DNA of 64,000 nucleotides from Pelomonas nitida (lineage in GTDB: Bacteria > Pseudomonadota > Gammaproteobacteria > Burkholderiales > Burkholderiaceae_C), in assembly GCF_043555975.1 (NCBI RefSeq), contig NZ_JBIGIA010000017.1, forward strand, positions 1-64,000. The letters are read 5' to 3'. The position numbers were made by a program, and so were the translations under genes. The notes beneath the pieces were generated by a model, which did no database searches, was not told the DNA's origin, and was given only the letters and a program-made list of their open reading frames with translations. Positions 7,864-15,086 of this stretch are shown here, one piece after another (the stretch's first letter is position 1; each line of letters begins with the position of its first letter).

Positions 7864-9066
7864 ATGAAGATTGCCTCGCTGCCTGTCGCCGCCGTACTGG
7901 CCGTCCTGCTGGCCGCTGGTCTTGCCGGGGCACCGGGTGCGTGCCGCGCTGATGCCGGTGAGGCGGGCGTGGCCGCGTCGCTGCACCGGCATGACTATGC
8001 CGCGCTGGAGCAATCGCTGTCCGCCGTGCAGCAGGGCTTCGAGGCCGGCCGGGTCACCGAGGTCGAACTGCGGCAGGCCTTCGCGCCCTTTGCCGAGCTG
8101 ACCGATGCGCCGGCCCAGCAGGCGCTGCGTGACTGGGTGGCGCAGTCGCCGCAGTCCTATGTGGCGCACCTGGCGCTGGGCCTGAGCTACCGCGCGCAGG
8201 GCAGCGACGCGCGGGGCCGCAAGTTCTGGGACGACACGGCACCCGAGCGGCGCGAGGGCATGCTGCAGAACTTCGCGCTGGCGGAGCCGGAGCTGCGCCG
8301 TTCCGTCGCGCTCACGGCCAGGCCCTATCTGAGCCTGTTGAACCTGATGGCCATCGCGGCGAACGTGTCGAACCGCCCCGTCCTGCACGCCACGCTGCTG
8401 CTGGCCAATGAGGCGCTGCCGGACAACCGATCGGCGCGGCTGCAGTACGCACGCTTCCTGCTGCCGCGCTGGGGTGGCAGCCCGGACCAGCTGGACGCCT
8501 TCATCGCCCAGTCCCGCGCCCAGGGCGTGGACGAGGCCACGCTGTTGCAGATGCAGGCCATCGAGCTCAACGACCAGGGCCTGGCGCTGGTTGCCGAGCA
8601 CCACGCCACGCGGGCCCGGGCGCTGTTCAAGCAGGCCCTGGAGCTGGCCCGCCAGGCGGGTGACGTCAACGGCTTTCGTGCGTCCTACCTGTCGGCCGCG
8701 ATCAAGCATGTCTGCAAGGGCGAGGCCGCCGAGCGTGACGACCCGGTCTGCCAGGTGGCGCAGGGCGGCTTGCCCGCCGTCACGTCAGCCGGGGCGACCT
8801 GGGCCGGCCAACCCGGCGAGGACATGGCCCACGCCATCGTCATGCCGGCCGTGGGCAAGATCGAGGGGGTGCGCACCGAGTACGCCTGGCTGGCGCTGCG
8901 TCACCCGGGTGCCCTCCGTACCGGCCAGGCGCTGGTGGCGCAGGAGGGGCGGCTGTACGACAGGCTCTCCATCACCACGGCAGACCGCCGGGAGCTGACG
9001 CTCTACTTCGACATCACCGCCTTCGTCGACGAGGCGATCAAGCTGCCGGCGGCGCTGCACGGCTGA
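7864..9066 (+). CDS. Exported protein resembling DUF4034 family
   Basis: 400 residues with a signal peptide (hydrophobic 7-27, GACRA|DA). Middle segments such as WVAQSPQSYVAHLALGLSYRAQGSDARG and later helical stretches (ARALFKQALELARQAGD) have the look of the DUF4034/TPR-like family, in which an ordered series of helices follows a secretory signal. No catalytic motif was recognised. Two cysteines near residues 282 and 294 (KHVCKG, DPVCQ) could pair in the periplasm. A single gene, divergent from mnmG and convergent with the TetR gene. Function unknown. Confidence 0.65.
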   Translation: MKIASLPVAAVLAVLLAAGLAGAPGACRADAGEAGVAASLHRHDYAALEQSLSAVQQGFEAGRVTEVELRQAFAPFAELTDAPAQQALRDWVAQSPQSYVAHLALGLSYRAQGSDARGRKFWDDTAPERREGMLQNFALAEPELRRSVALTARPYLSLLNLMAIAANVSNRPVLHATLLLANEALPDNRSARLQYARFLLPRWGGSPDQLDAFIAQSRAQGVDEATLLQMQAIELNDQGLALVAEHHATRARALFKQALELARQAGDVNGFRASYLSAAIKHVCKGEAAERDDPVCQVAQGGLPAVTSAGATWAGQPGEDMAHAIVMPAVGKIEGVRTEYAWLALRHPGALRTGQALVAQEGRLYDRLSITTADRRELTLYFDITAFVDEAIKLPAALHG

Positions 9067-9075
9067 GCGGTCGCA

Positions 9076-9672
9076 TCACGCGGCCACCGGCCGGCCCAGG
9101 CATTGCGCGAGCCGGTGGTGCAGCCAGGCCGTGTCGGGTGCCTGGGGTGCAAAGAGCAGCCGGTGCATGATGGGCGCCACGATGCCGTCCACCAGTGCAT
9201 CGGTGGTGGGCAGATCGGTTTCACCGCGCGCCCGGGCGCGGGCCAGCACGGTGTCCAGCTGCGCGGCGGTGAACTCGTAGCAGCGGCACGGCACCGGCTG
9301 GCCGTCGACCGGCGCGCGGCCGGCCAGCACGTCGTGCACCAGCGCCCGCCCGACGTCCGACGACATTTCGTCCAGATACTGCTCGCTCCAGGCCGCCAGG
9401 TCGCCGGCCAGGCTGCCAGTGTCGGGCGGCTCCATGTCCGGGCGCATGCGCGCGACGGCCACGTCGGCCAGCAGGTCGGCCAGGTCGCCCCAGCGCCGGT
9501 ACAGCGTGGACGGCGTGACGCCCGCACGTGCGGCGATCAGCGGCATCGTTAGCGCCGAGCGGCCCAGCTCTTGCGAAAGCGCCTGCACGGCCGCATGCAC
9601 GGCGGCCTGCACACGGGCACTGCGCCCACCGGGGCGTGGCGAGGATCGGCCAGACAGGGATTCACGGGTCAT
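9076..9672 (-). CDS. TetR/AcrR-family transcriptional repressor
   Basis: 198 residues. The N-terminal HTH is clear: TMPLIAARAGVTPSTLYRRWGDLADLLADVA at about 42-72, with the family's Tyr-x-Arg/Trp recognition helix. The C-terminal half is a ligand-binding/dimerisation domain. It is transcribed divergently from an MFS transporter across an 82-base gap carrying paired palindromic elements, the classic arrangement of a repressor controlling an efflux pump and itself. The inducer is unknown. Confidence 0.9.
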   Translation of the reverse strand: MTRESLSGRSSPRPGGRSARVQAAVHAAVQALSQELGRSALTMPLIAARAGVTPSTLYRRWGDLADLLADVAVARMRPDMEPPDTGSLAGDLAAWSEQYLDEMSSDVGRALVHDVLAGRAPVDGQPVPCRCYEFTAAQLDTVLARARARGETDLPTTDALVDGIVAPIMHRLLFAPQAPDTAWLHHRLAQCLGRPVAA

Positions 9673-9683
9673 CGCAAGATATT

Positions 9684-9742
9684 AAAGCAAAGCTTTTGCA
9701 TTAGTGAGAAGATCCGCCGATTCACTAAAGCAAACTTTTTGC
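9684..9742. promoter_or_regulatory. Probable TetR operator pair between repressor and MFS gene
   Basis: Two near-identical 16-mers, AAAGCAAAGCTTTTGC (9684-9699) and AAAGCAAACTTTTTGC (9727-9742), each close to palindromic, lie 43 bases apart (about four helical turns). Between them TTAGTGA (9701-9707) and TCACTAA (9722-9728) form a perfect inverted repeat. The AT-rich block is striking in 70 percent GC DNA and covers the region where both divergent promoters must lie. Confidence 0.7.
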
Positions 9743-9754
9743 GTTTGTGCCGCC

Positions 9755-10969
9755 ATGACACTCCCAACCACCGCCCCCGCCGTATCCACCACCTTGCCTA
9801 CACCCGGCTGGCGCCTGCCGGCGGGGCCGGCCTTCGCGCTGCTGGCCGCGTTGATCACGAGCTATCTCGCTGCATCGGCGGCACCGTCGCCACTGTATGC
9901 GCTGTACCGCGAGGCCTGGGGCTTCTCTGCGTTGGTGCTCACGGCGGTCTTCGCCGTCTACGCGCTGGCGCTGCTGGGCGGGCTGCTGGTGTTCGGCTCG
10001 CTGTCGGACCACCTCGGCCGCCGGCCCGTGCTGCTGGCCTCGCTGGGCCTGGAGCTGGCGTCGCTGGCGCTGTTCTGGCGGGCCGAGGGCGTTGTGTGGC
10101 TCGTCGCGGCGCGCCTGCTGCAGGGGCTGGCCACCGGCATCGCCACGGCCACGCTGAGTGCTGCGCTGCTGGACCTGCAACGCGAGCGCGGTGCGCTCGT
10201 CAACAGCGTGGCGCCCATGATCGGCATGGCCGTCGGTGCGCTGGGGGCCAGCGCGCTGGTGCAGTTCGCAGCCCACCCGGCGCATCACGTGTTCGAGGTG
10301 CTCGGCGGCCTGTTCGTGCTGCAGTCGCTGGCCGCCTGGTTTCTGCCCGAGACGACCCCACCACGCCCGGGCGCCTGGCGCTCCTTGCAGCCCCGCCTCG
10401 CGGTGCCTGCGCCGGCCCGCGCCACGCTGCGGCAACTGCTGCCGATGAACACCGCGCAGTGGGCACTGGGGGGCTTCTATCTGTCGCTGGGGCCCACGCT
10501 GGCGCGCCAGGTCAGCGGGCTGGAGGCACCGTTGGTAGGCGGCGCACTCATCGCGACGCTGGTGCTCAGCGGGGCGGCGGGCATCATGGTGATGCGGCAG
10601 CGCCCGGCAGGGCGCGTGCTGCGTGAGTCGGCCGTGCTGCTGATGGCTGGGGTGGCGGTGACGCTGTGGGGTGTGCAAGCCCATGCGGTGGTGCCGCTGT
10701 TCGCTGGCAGCGCCATCGCGGGCGTGGGCTTTGGCGCCGGCTTCAACGCCTCGGTGCGCAGCCTCGTGCCGTTGGCTGCGGCAGCGCAGCGTGGGGCCTT
10801 GATGGCGAGCTTCTTCGTGCTCAGCTATCTGGCCTTCAGCCTGCCGGCGCTGGCGGCCGGGTTGGCGGCCGGTCGCTTCGGGCTGGAGGCCGCAGCGCTG
10901 GGCTATGGCGGCGTGCTGATGGCGCTGTGCGCGTGGGCGGCCTGGCGACTGGGCCACGCCGCGCGCTGA
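9755..10969 (+). CDS. MFS transporter, probable drug or metabolite exporter
   Basis: 404 residues from the ATG at 9755; a longer reading would run into the operator. About twelve hydrophobic segments. The MFS signature between TM2 and TM3 is LVFGSLSDHLGRRPVLLASL near residue 80, and ARLLQGLATGIATATLSA corresponds to TM4. It follows the divergent TetR repressor and probably exports the compound that the repressor senses. The substrate cannot be told from sequence. Confidence 0.88.
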   Translation: MTLPTTAPAVSTTLPTPGWRLPAGPAFALLAALITSYLAASAAPSPLYALYREAWGFSALVLTAVFAVYALALLGGLLVFGSLSDHLGRRPVLLASLGLELASLALFWRAEGVVWLVAARLLQGLATGIATATLSAALLDLQRERGALVNSVAPMIGMAVGALGASALVQFAAHPAHHVFEVLGGLFVLQSLAAWFLPETTPPRPGAWRSLQPRLAVPAPARATLRQLLPMNTAQWALGGFYLSLGPTLARQVSGLEAPLVGGALIATLVLSGAAGIMVMRQRPAGRVLRESAVLLMAGVAVTLWGVQAHAVVPLFAGSAIAGVGFGAGFNASVRSLVPLAAAAQRGALMASFFVLSYLAFSLPALAAGLAAGRFGLEAAALGYGGVLMALCAWAAWRLGHAAR

Positions 10970-11015
10970 GGGAGCCGGCTGAGCGGGCAGGGCCGGCCCG
11001 TGCTGCAATGGCCCC

Positions 11016-11654
11016 ATGCCGATACCGCCCGACCCCACGCTGGCGCCGCTGGCCGAACTCGCAGCCCGGGCGCAGCCCATGCGCGTGCCGGCGGGCACGC
11101 GGCTGTTCGATGCCGGCCATCCCTGCCCGGGCTTTCCCATCGTCGACGAGGGCAGCGTCAGCGTGTCGCTTCACGCGCCGGATGGCCGGCGCATGGAGCT
11201 CTACCGCGTGGAGCCGGGCGAGGTCTGCGTCGTCTCGGCCACCTGCCTGTTCGCCCACCGGGTGGCCACGGCCAGTGGCGAGGCACGCAGCGAGACGGTG
11301 CTGCGGCTCATCAGCCCGGCGGACTTCGAGGCCGTCTGCGAGCGTGACGCGGTGCTGCGCCGTTATGTCATGGGCTTGATGGCTGAGCGCCTGGCCGACT
11401 TGATGGCGCTGGTGGAGGCCGTGGCCTTCCAGCGGCTGGACCAGCGGCTGGCAGCGCTGCTGTGCGCCCGCGCTCCCAGCCTGCGCGTCACGCATCAGCA
11501 GCTGGCCGATGAGCTGGGCACCGTGCGCGAGATCGTCAGCCGGCTGTTGCGGCGCTTCGAGCGCGACGGCTGGGTGGTGCTGGGCCGCGAACGCATCGAC
11601 ATCGCCGACGCGGCGTCTTTGCAGCGGGTTTGCGCTGGCTCAAACGCTGTGTGA
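11016..11654 (+). CDS. Crp/Fnr-family transcriptional regulator
   Basis: 212 residues. An N-terminal cyclic-nucleotide-like beta-roll (about 15-120) is followed by a long dimerisation helix (about 125-150) and a C-terminal winged HTH, THQQLADELGTVREIVSRLLRRFERDGWV near 165-195, whose recognition helix has the E..SR pattern of CRP/FNR proteins. No N-terminal FNR-type cysteine cluster is present, so it is not FNR itself. Two cysteines (EVCVVSATC, near 70-75) could be redox-active. A CRP-type palindrome overlaps its stop codon, upstream of the next gene. Confidence 0.9.
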   Translation: MPIPPDPTLAPLAELAARAQPMRVPAGTRLFDAGHPCPGFPIVDEGSVSVSLHAPDGRRMELYRVEPGEVCVVSATCLFAHRVATASGEARSETVLRLISPADFEAVCERDAVLRRYVMGLMAERLADLMALVEAVAFQRLDQRLAALLCARAPSLRVTHQQLADELGTVREIVSRLLRRFERDGWVVLGRERIDIADAASLQRVCAGSNAV

Positions 11655-11665
11655 CTGCGGTCACC
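11650..11665. promoter_or_regulatory. CRP/FNR-type palindrome upstream of the DUF2892 gene
   Basis: TGTGA-CTGCGG-TCACC fits the TGTGA-N6-TCACA half-site pattern of CRP-family proteins, with the inner GTGACTGCGGTCAC a good dyad. It overlaps the stop codon of the Crp/Fnr gene and lies 57 bases before the DUF2892 start, so that regulator may control its neighbour. Confidence 0.5.
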
Positions 11666-11721
11666 GACGCGGCCGCGGCGCCGGCCGAGGATGAGGGCGT
11701 CTCAACGCAAGGAGAACCTTC

Positions 11722-11916
11722 ATGTTCAAGACCAACGTCGGCGGGCTGGACCGTGTCGCCCGCCTGTGTGCCGGCCTCGTGCTGCTGGGCCTGGCCGCCA
11801 GCGGCGTCATCGGCGCCTGGGGCTATGTCGGCCTGGTGCCGCTGGCCACGGGGCTGCTGAGCACCTGCCCGCTGTACTCGATGCTGGGCCTGAGCACCTG
11901 CCCCACGCGCGGCTGA
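11722..11916 (+). CDS. DUF2892 (YgaP-like) small inner-membrane protein
   Basis: 64 residues, preceded by a strong ribosome site AAGGAGAA five bases from the ATG. MFKTNVGGLDRVARLCAGLVLLGL is typical of DUF2892: a Gly-Arg turn followed by two short transmembrane helices. Cysteines near the C-terminus (STCPLYSMLGLSTCPTRG) match the family's Cys-Pro pattern. The family is found alone or fused to rhodanese domains (E. coli YgaP) and is linked to sulfur-compound handling. It follows a Crp/Fnr regulator by 67 bases. Confidence 0.85.
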   Translation: MFKTNVGGLDRVARLCAGLVLLGLAASGVIGAWGYVGLVPLATGLLSTCPLYSMLGLSTCPTRG

Positions 11917-11962
11917 TGCCTGGCCGATGCCCGGCGGGTTGGCGGCGCCCGACAATGCGGGC

Positions 11963-12232
11963 ATGGACTGCCGCCCCCGCTGCGCCGCCTGCTGCATCGC
12001 GCCGTCGATCAGCTCGCCCATCCCCGGCCACCCGAATGGCAAGCCGGCGGGCGTGCCCTGCGCGCAGCTCGATGAAGACCTGCGCTGCCGCATCTTCGGC
12101 CGGCCCGAGCGGCCGGCGGTATGCGGCTCGCTGCCGCCGCACGAGGAGATGTGTGGCGACAACCGCGAGCAGGCGATGCGCTGGCTGGGCTGGATGGAGC
12201 GTGAAACCGCGCCTTCTCAGCCGGCCGGCTGA
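11963..12232 (+). CDS. YkgJ-family cysteine cluster protein
   Basis: 89 residues from ATG at 11963. The pattern MDCRPRCAACCIAPSISSPIPG, followed by CAQLDEDLRCRIFGRPERPAVCGSL and a later MCGDN, is the zinc- or iron-binding cysteine-rich YkgJ/CxxCxxCC family. Biochemical function is not established. It follows the DUF2892 gene by 46 bases and overlaps the convergent DUF2061 gene by 16 bases at the 3' ends. Confidence 0.85.
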   Translation: MDCRPRCAACCIAPSISSPIPGHPNGKPAGVPCAQLDEDLRCRIFGRPERPAVCGSLPPHEEMCGDNREQAMRWLGWMERETAPSQPAG

Positions 12233-12441
12233 ACCGCACGCGCCGGCCGGCCCAGCCGTGCCCGCCAGGCCTGGGCGCGCGGGTGGTCCCAGTACTTGTC
12301 GAAGAAGTAGTGCAACACCGTGTTGGCGACCGGCTCGATGAAGGTGACCGCCCCGGCCACGGCGATGCTGCCGGTCAGCGCGTAGGTCACCGTGAACGAG
12401 GTGCCGAGGTGCAGGACGCCGAAGCTGAGGGTCTTGGCCAT
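12217..12441 (-). CDS. DUF2061 small membrane protein
   Basis: 74 residues. The start MAKTLSFGVLHLGTSFTVTYALTGS, the central helix and FIEPVANTVLHYFFDKYWDH are diagnostic of DUF2061, a family of two-helix membrane proteins of unknown function. The C-terminal 20 residues are Ala/Arg-rich and overlap the YkgJ gene. A Fur-like palindrome lies just upstream. Confidence 0.85.
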   Translation of the reverse strand: MAKTLSFGVLHLGTSFTVTYALTGSIAVAGAVTFIEPVANTVLHYFFDKYWDHPRAQAWRARLGRPARAVQPAG

Positions 12442-12451
12442 GATGTCTATT

Positions 12452-12495
12452 GCCGATGAGAATCAGATAGCTAAATGCTAATGATTCGCATCGGC
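12452..12495. promoter_or_regulatory. Inverted repeat with Fur-box-like sequence
   Basis: GCCGATGAGAATCA (12452-12465) and TGATTCGCATCGGC (12482-12495) are inverted arms with one mismatch. The AT-rich core GAGAATCA...AATGATTCGCAT resembles the TGAGAATCATT-type Fur boxes of proteobacteria. It lies 11 bases upstream of the DUF2061 start on the minus strand, so it could be an operator or a promoter-region hairpin. Confidence 0.45.
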
Positions 12496-12543
12496 GATGG
12501 CCAATCGCTTGCGGCTATGCCGGCGATTGCCGGCGTGCGGGGC

Positions 12544-13053
12544 TCAGTGATCCGTGCCGGGGCCGGTGACCGTCTCCGAGGCCCGCCGGCCACTGCCGGC
12601 CTCCTCGATCCACACGTCGCAGACCTGCTGCTCGATGCGGCCGTTGACGACGTAGCGCTTGCCTTCCTCGGGCGTGAACGTCACTTCGCCGATCGTGCGG
12701 CAGGCGGGGTGGGAGAGGGCGACCAGCGGCGACGGGAACTGCGTCGTGGCCTGCAGCCGCACGCGGGTCGTCTGCAGCGGCATCTCGTTGGTCAGCGCGA
12801 CCGGGGCGACCGTCATGCCGCCGCCCTGGCCGGCACGCGTGGTGGCCATGCTGCTGCTGGCCAGCCGCCGGCCGTCGACCTGCACCATCTCGAAGATGTG
12901 CAGTTGCTGCGGGCCCAGTGCGCGCACCTGGTCGGCGACGTTGACGGTGGTGCCGGTGTAGTCGGGCGGCGTGGCGGGCTGCAGCCCGGTGAAGCTCGTG
13001 CAGCCCGACATCAGGAGCGCCGCGACGGCGGCCGTGGAGACGATGCGTTTCAT
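12544..13053 (-). CDS. Putative lipoprotein of unknown function
   Basis: 169 residues. The N-terminus MKRIVSTAAVAALLMSGC has a lipobox with Cys18, so the mature protein is predicted to be lipid-anchored in the periplasm. The segment RRLASSSMATTRAGQGGGM and a Cys pair (HPACRTIG, EQQVCDVW) late in the protein are visible; the latter could form a disulfide. No family could be named. It lies 12 bases after the ABC permease and may be the last gene of that unit. Confidence 0.7.
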   Translation of the reverse strand: MKRIVSTAAVAALLMSGCTSFTGLQPATPPDYTGTTVNVADQVRALGPQQLHIFEMVQVDGRRLASSSMATTRAGQGGGMTVAPVALTNEMPLQTTRVRLQATTQFPSPLVALSHPACRTIGEVTFTPEEGKRYVVNGRIEQQVCDVWIEEAGSGRRASETVTGPGTDH

Positions 13054-13065
13054 GCGGCGCGCAGG

Positions 13066-14247
13066 TTAACGCGCGACGGCGGCGCGCATCGAACGCGCCA
13101 CGTAAAGAAGCGCCAACGCCGTCAGCGCGAACCCCACGACGACACCCGGCAGCACCTGGGTCCAGCGCAAGGCCTCGCCCTTGAGCACCGACAGCATCAG
13201 CGTGTTCTGCGCCAGCCCGGGCACCCACAGGTACCAGGGCGCGTCGGCGCCGGGGTTCAGCAGGCTCATCGTCGGGGCCAGGCTGATGGCCGTGACCACC
13301 AGCGTGCTGCCGGCCTGCGCCTCCTTGAAGGTCTTGGAGCGGATGGCCAGCGCCATCAGCAGCGCCGACAGGCCGGCGGCCAGCGGGATCTGCAGCAGCC
13401 AGAAGGCCAGCACCTCACCCAGGCCGAACTGGAACATCGCCTGCAGGCTGTCGCTCTTCAGCAGCCACTGCGCCGGCACGAAGCTCAGGCTCGACAACAG
13501 CGCCACGGCCATGCCCAGCAGCGCGACCGCGCCCCACTTGCCGACGACGATGGCGCTGTGCGGCGCCGGGTTCATCAGCAGTGGCTCCAGCGAGCCGCGT
13601 TCGCGTTCGCCGGCCGTGCTGTCCAGCGCCGCGCTGAGCGCGCCGTAGAGCACCGCCATGATGATGAACATCGGGATGATGCTGGTCAGTCGCGCGGCGC
13701 GGGCCTGGCCGCTGGCGAGGTCGCGCTCCTCGATGTCGATGGGCTCCAGCAGCTCGACGGACACGCCGCGCATCGCCAGGTTCAGCGCCGCGCGCTCCTG
13801 GTTGAAGCCGCGCAGCAGCCCGCGTAGCGCGCCCACACTGGCGCTGGCGCGCTGGTTGGCGCTGTCCGACACGATCTCCACGACGGGCGACTCGCCGCGC
13901 CGCAGCTTGGCCTCGAAGTCCTCGGGAATGACCAGCAGCGGGGCCGTCACCTTGCCGTCGCGCAGTTGCGCCTCGTAGACCTGCCGGCCCGCGTTGCCGC
14001 TGACCGAGAGCTTCACCGTGTAGCTCTGCCGCTCGATGAAGTTGACCAGCGTCGGCCCGTGCTGCTTGCCGTAGACCACCACCTCGCGCTTCTCGGCCTG
14101 CGTCTCGAACGACGCGATCAGCCCCGACAGCGCCAGCAGCAGCAGCGGGCCCATCAGCAGCGCCGGGACGAGGATGCGCAGCAGCGTGCGGCGGTCGCGC
14201 AGCGCGTCGGCCAGTTCCTTGGCAAAGACGATCCACATCGGTTTCAT
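13066..14247 (-). CDS. ABC transporter permease (ABC-2/NatB type)
   Basis: 393 residues. An N-terminal transmembrane segment (ILVPALLMGPLLLLALSGLI) is followed by a large extracytoplasmic loop of about 150 residues and five or so C-terminal helices, the layout of ABC-2 permeases such as NatB. The STAGERERGSLEPLLMNP motif near 205-225 is the conserved coupling region. It overlaps the ATPase gene by 4 bases (14244-14247). The pair probably exports ions, drugs or small peptides. Confidence 0.88.
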   Translation of the reverse strand: MKPMWIVFAKELADALRDRRTLLRILVPALLMGPLLLLALSGLIASFETQAEKREVVVYGKQHGPTLVNFIERQSYTVKLSVSGNAGRQVYEAQLRDGKVTAPLLVIPEDFEAKLRRGESPVVEIVSDSANQRASASVGALRGLLRGFNQERAALNLAMRGVSVELLEPIDIEERDLASGQARAARLTSIIPMFIIMAVLYGALSAALDSTAGERERGSLEPLLMNPAPHSAIVVGKWGAVALLGMAVALLSSLSFVPAQWLLKSDSLQAMFQFGLGEVLAFWLLQIPLAAGLSALLMALAIRSKTFKEAQAGSTLVVTAISLAPTMSLLNPGADAPWYLWVPGLAQNTLMLSVLKGEALRWTQVLPGVVVGFALTALALLYVARSMRAAVAR

Positions 14248-15086
14248 GCTGCCACCTCGTCGGGGAATGCGAGCTTCACGAAGGCGTCCTCGAAGCGGGA
14301 TTCGCCGGCTTGTTCCAGCAGCGCGGGCACGCTGCCGCGGGCCACGCTGCGGCCCTGGGAGACGACGACGACCTCGTCACATAACTGCTCCACCTCCTGC
14401 ATGATGTGCGTGGAGAAGACGATGCACTTGGCCCCGCCCGCCGGGCTGCGCAGCCAGCGCAGCGCCTCGCGCAGCGCGCGCGTGGCCAGCACGTCCAGCC
14501 CGTTGGTGGGCTCGTCCAGCACGATGTTGGCGGGGTCGTGCACCAGCGCGCGTGCCAGCGCCGTCTTCATGCGCTCGCCTTGGCTGAAGCCTTCGGCGCG
14601 GCGATCCAGGATGGCCTGCATCTCCAGCAGCTTTGCCAGCTCCTCGGCGCGCGCATTGGCGCGGTCCGCGTCCATGCCCTGCAGCCGGCCGAAGTAGACG
14701 ATGTTCTCGCGGGCCGACAGCCGCGGGTACAGGCCGTGGGCATCGCCCAGGATGCCCATGCGAGCGAGGGCGGCCAGCGTGCCGCCGGCCCGAGCCGGCG
14801 CACCGGCGTTCTCCGCCGCGGGCTGTGCCGGCTCGGGGTGGCCCGGGGTGACCGCGATGCCGTCGACGGCGATGTGGCCGCGGTCCGGCGCGAACAGGCC
14901 GGCCAGCATGCGCAGCGTGGTCGTCTTGCCGGCGCCGTTGGCGCCCAGCAGGCCGGTGATGCGGCCATCGGCCGCCGCCAGGCTCACCCCTTGCACGGCG
15001 TGCACGACGCGGCGCGTGCCGCGCTTGAACAGGCCGGCCCCTGTGCGGGCGACGAAGTGCTTGTGGACGTCTTGGATCTCGATCAT
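14244..15086 (-). CDS. ABC transporter ATP-binding protein (NatA-like)
   Basis: 280 residues from ATG at 15086. Walker A GANGAGKTT near 50, ABC signature FSQGERMK (a variant of LSGGQ, as in NatA), Walker B NIVLDEPTNGLD, and the switch His in FSTHIMQE are present. A Pro/Ala-rich stretch, HPEPAQPAAENAGAPARAGG, interrupts the region between Walker A and the helical domain and is absent from typical NatA proteins. The gene is coupled by 4-base overlaps to both the peptidase upstream and the permease downstream, so one transcript encodes peptidase, ATPase and permease. Confidence 0.9.
   Translation of the reverse strand: MIEIQDVHKHFVARTGAGLFKRGTRRVVHAVQGVSLAAADGRITGLLGANGAGKTTTLRMLAGLFAPDRGHIAVDGIAVTPGHPEPAQPAAENAGAPARAGGTLAALARMGILGDAHGLYPRLSARENIVYFGRLQGMDADRANARAEELAKLLEMQAILDRRAEGFSQGERMKTALARALVHDPANIVLDEPTNGLDVLATRALREALRWLRSPAGGAKCIVFSTHIMQEVEQLCDEVVVVSQGRSVARGSVPALLEQAGESRFEDAFVKLAFPDEVAA

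Noticed and set aside
12475..13827. Long plus-strand open frame of 450 codons opposite the lipoprotein and ABC permease genes
   Set aside because: Arg/His/Gln-rich translation typical of the reverse strand of GC-rich genes; the minus-strand genes have clear families.
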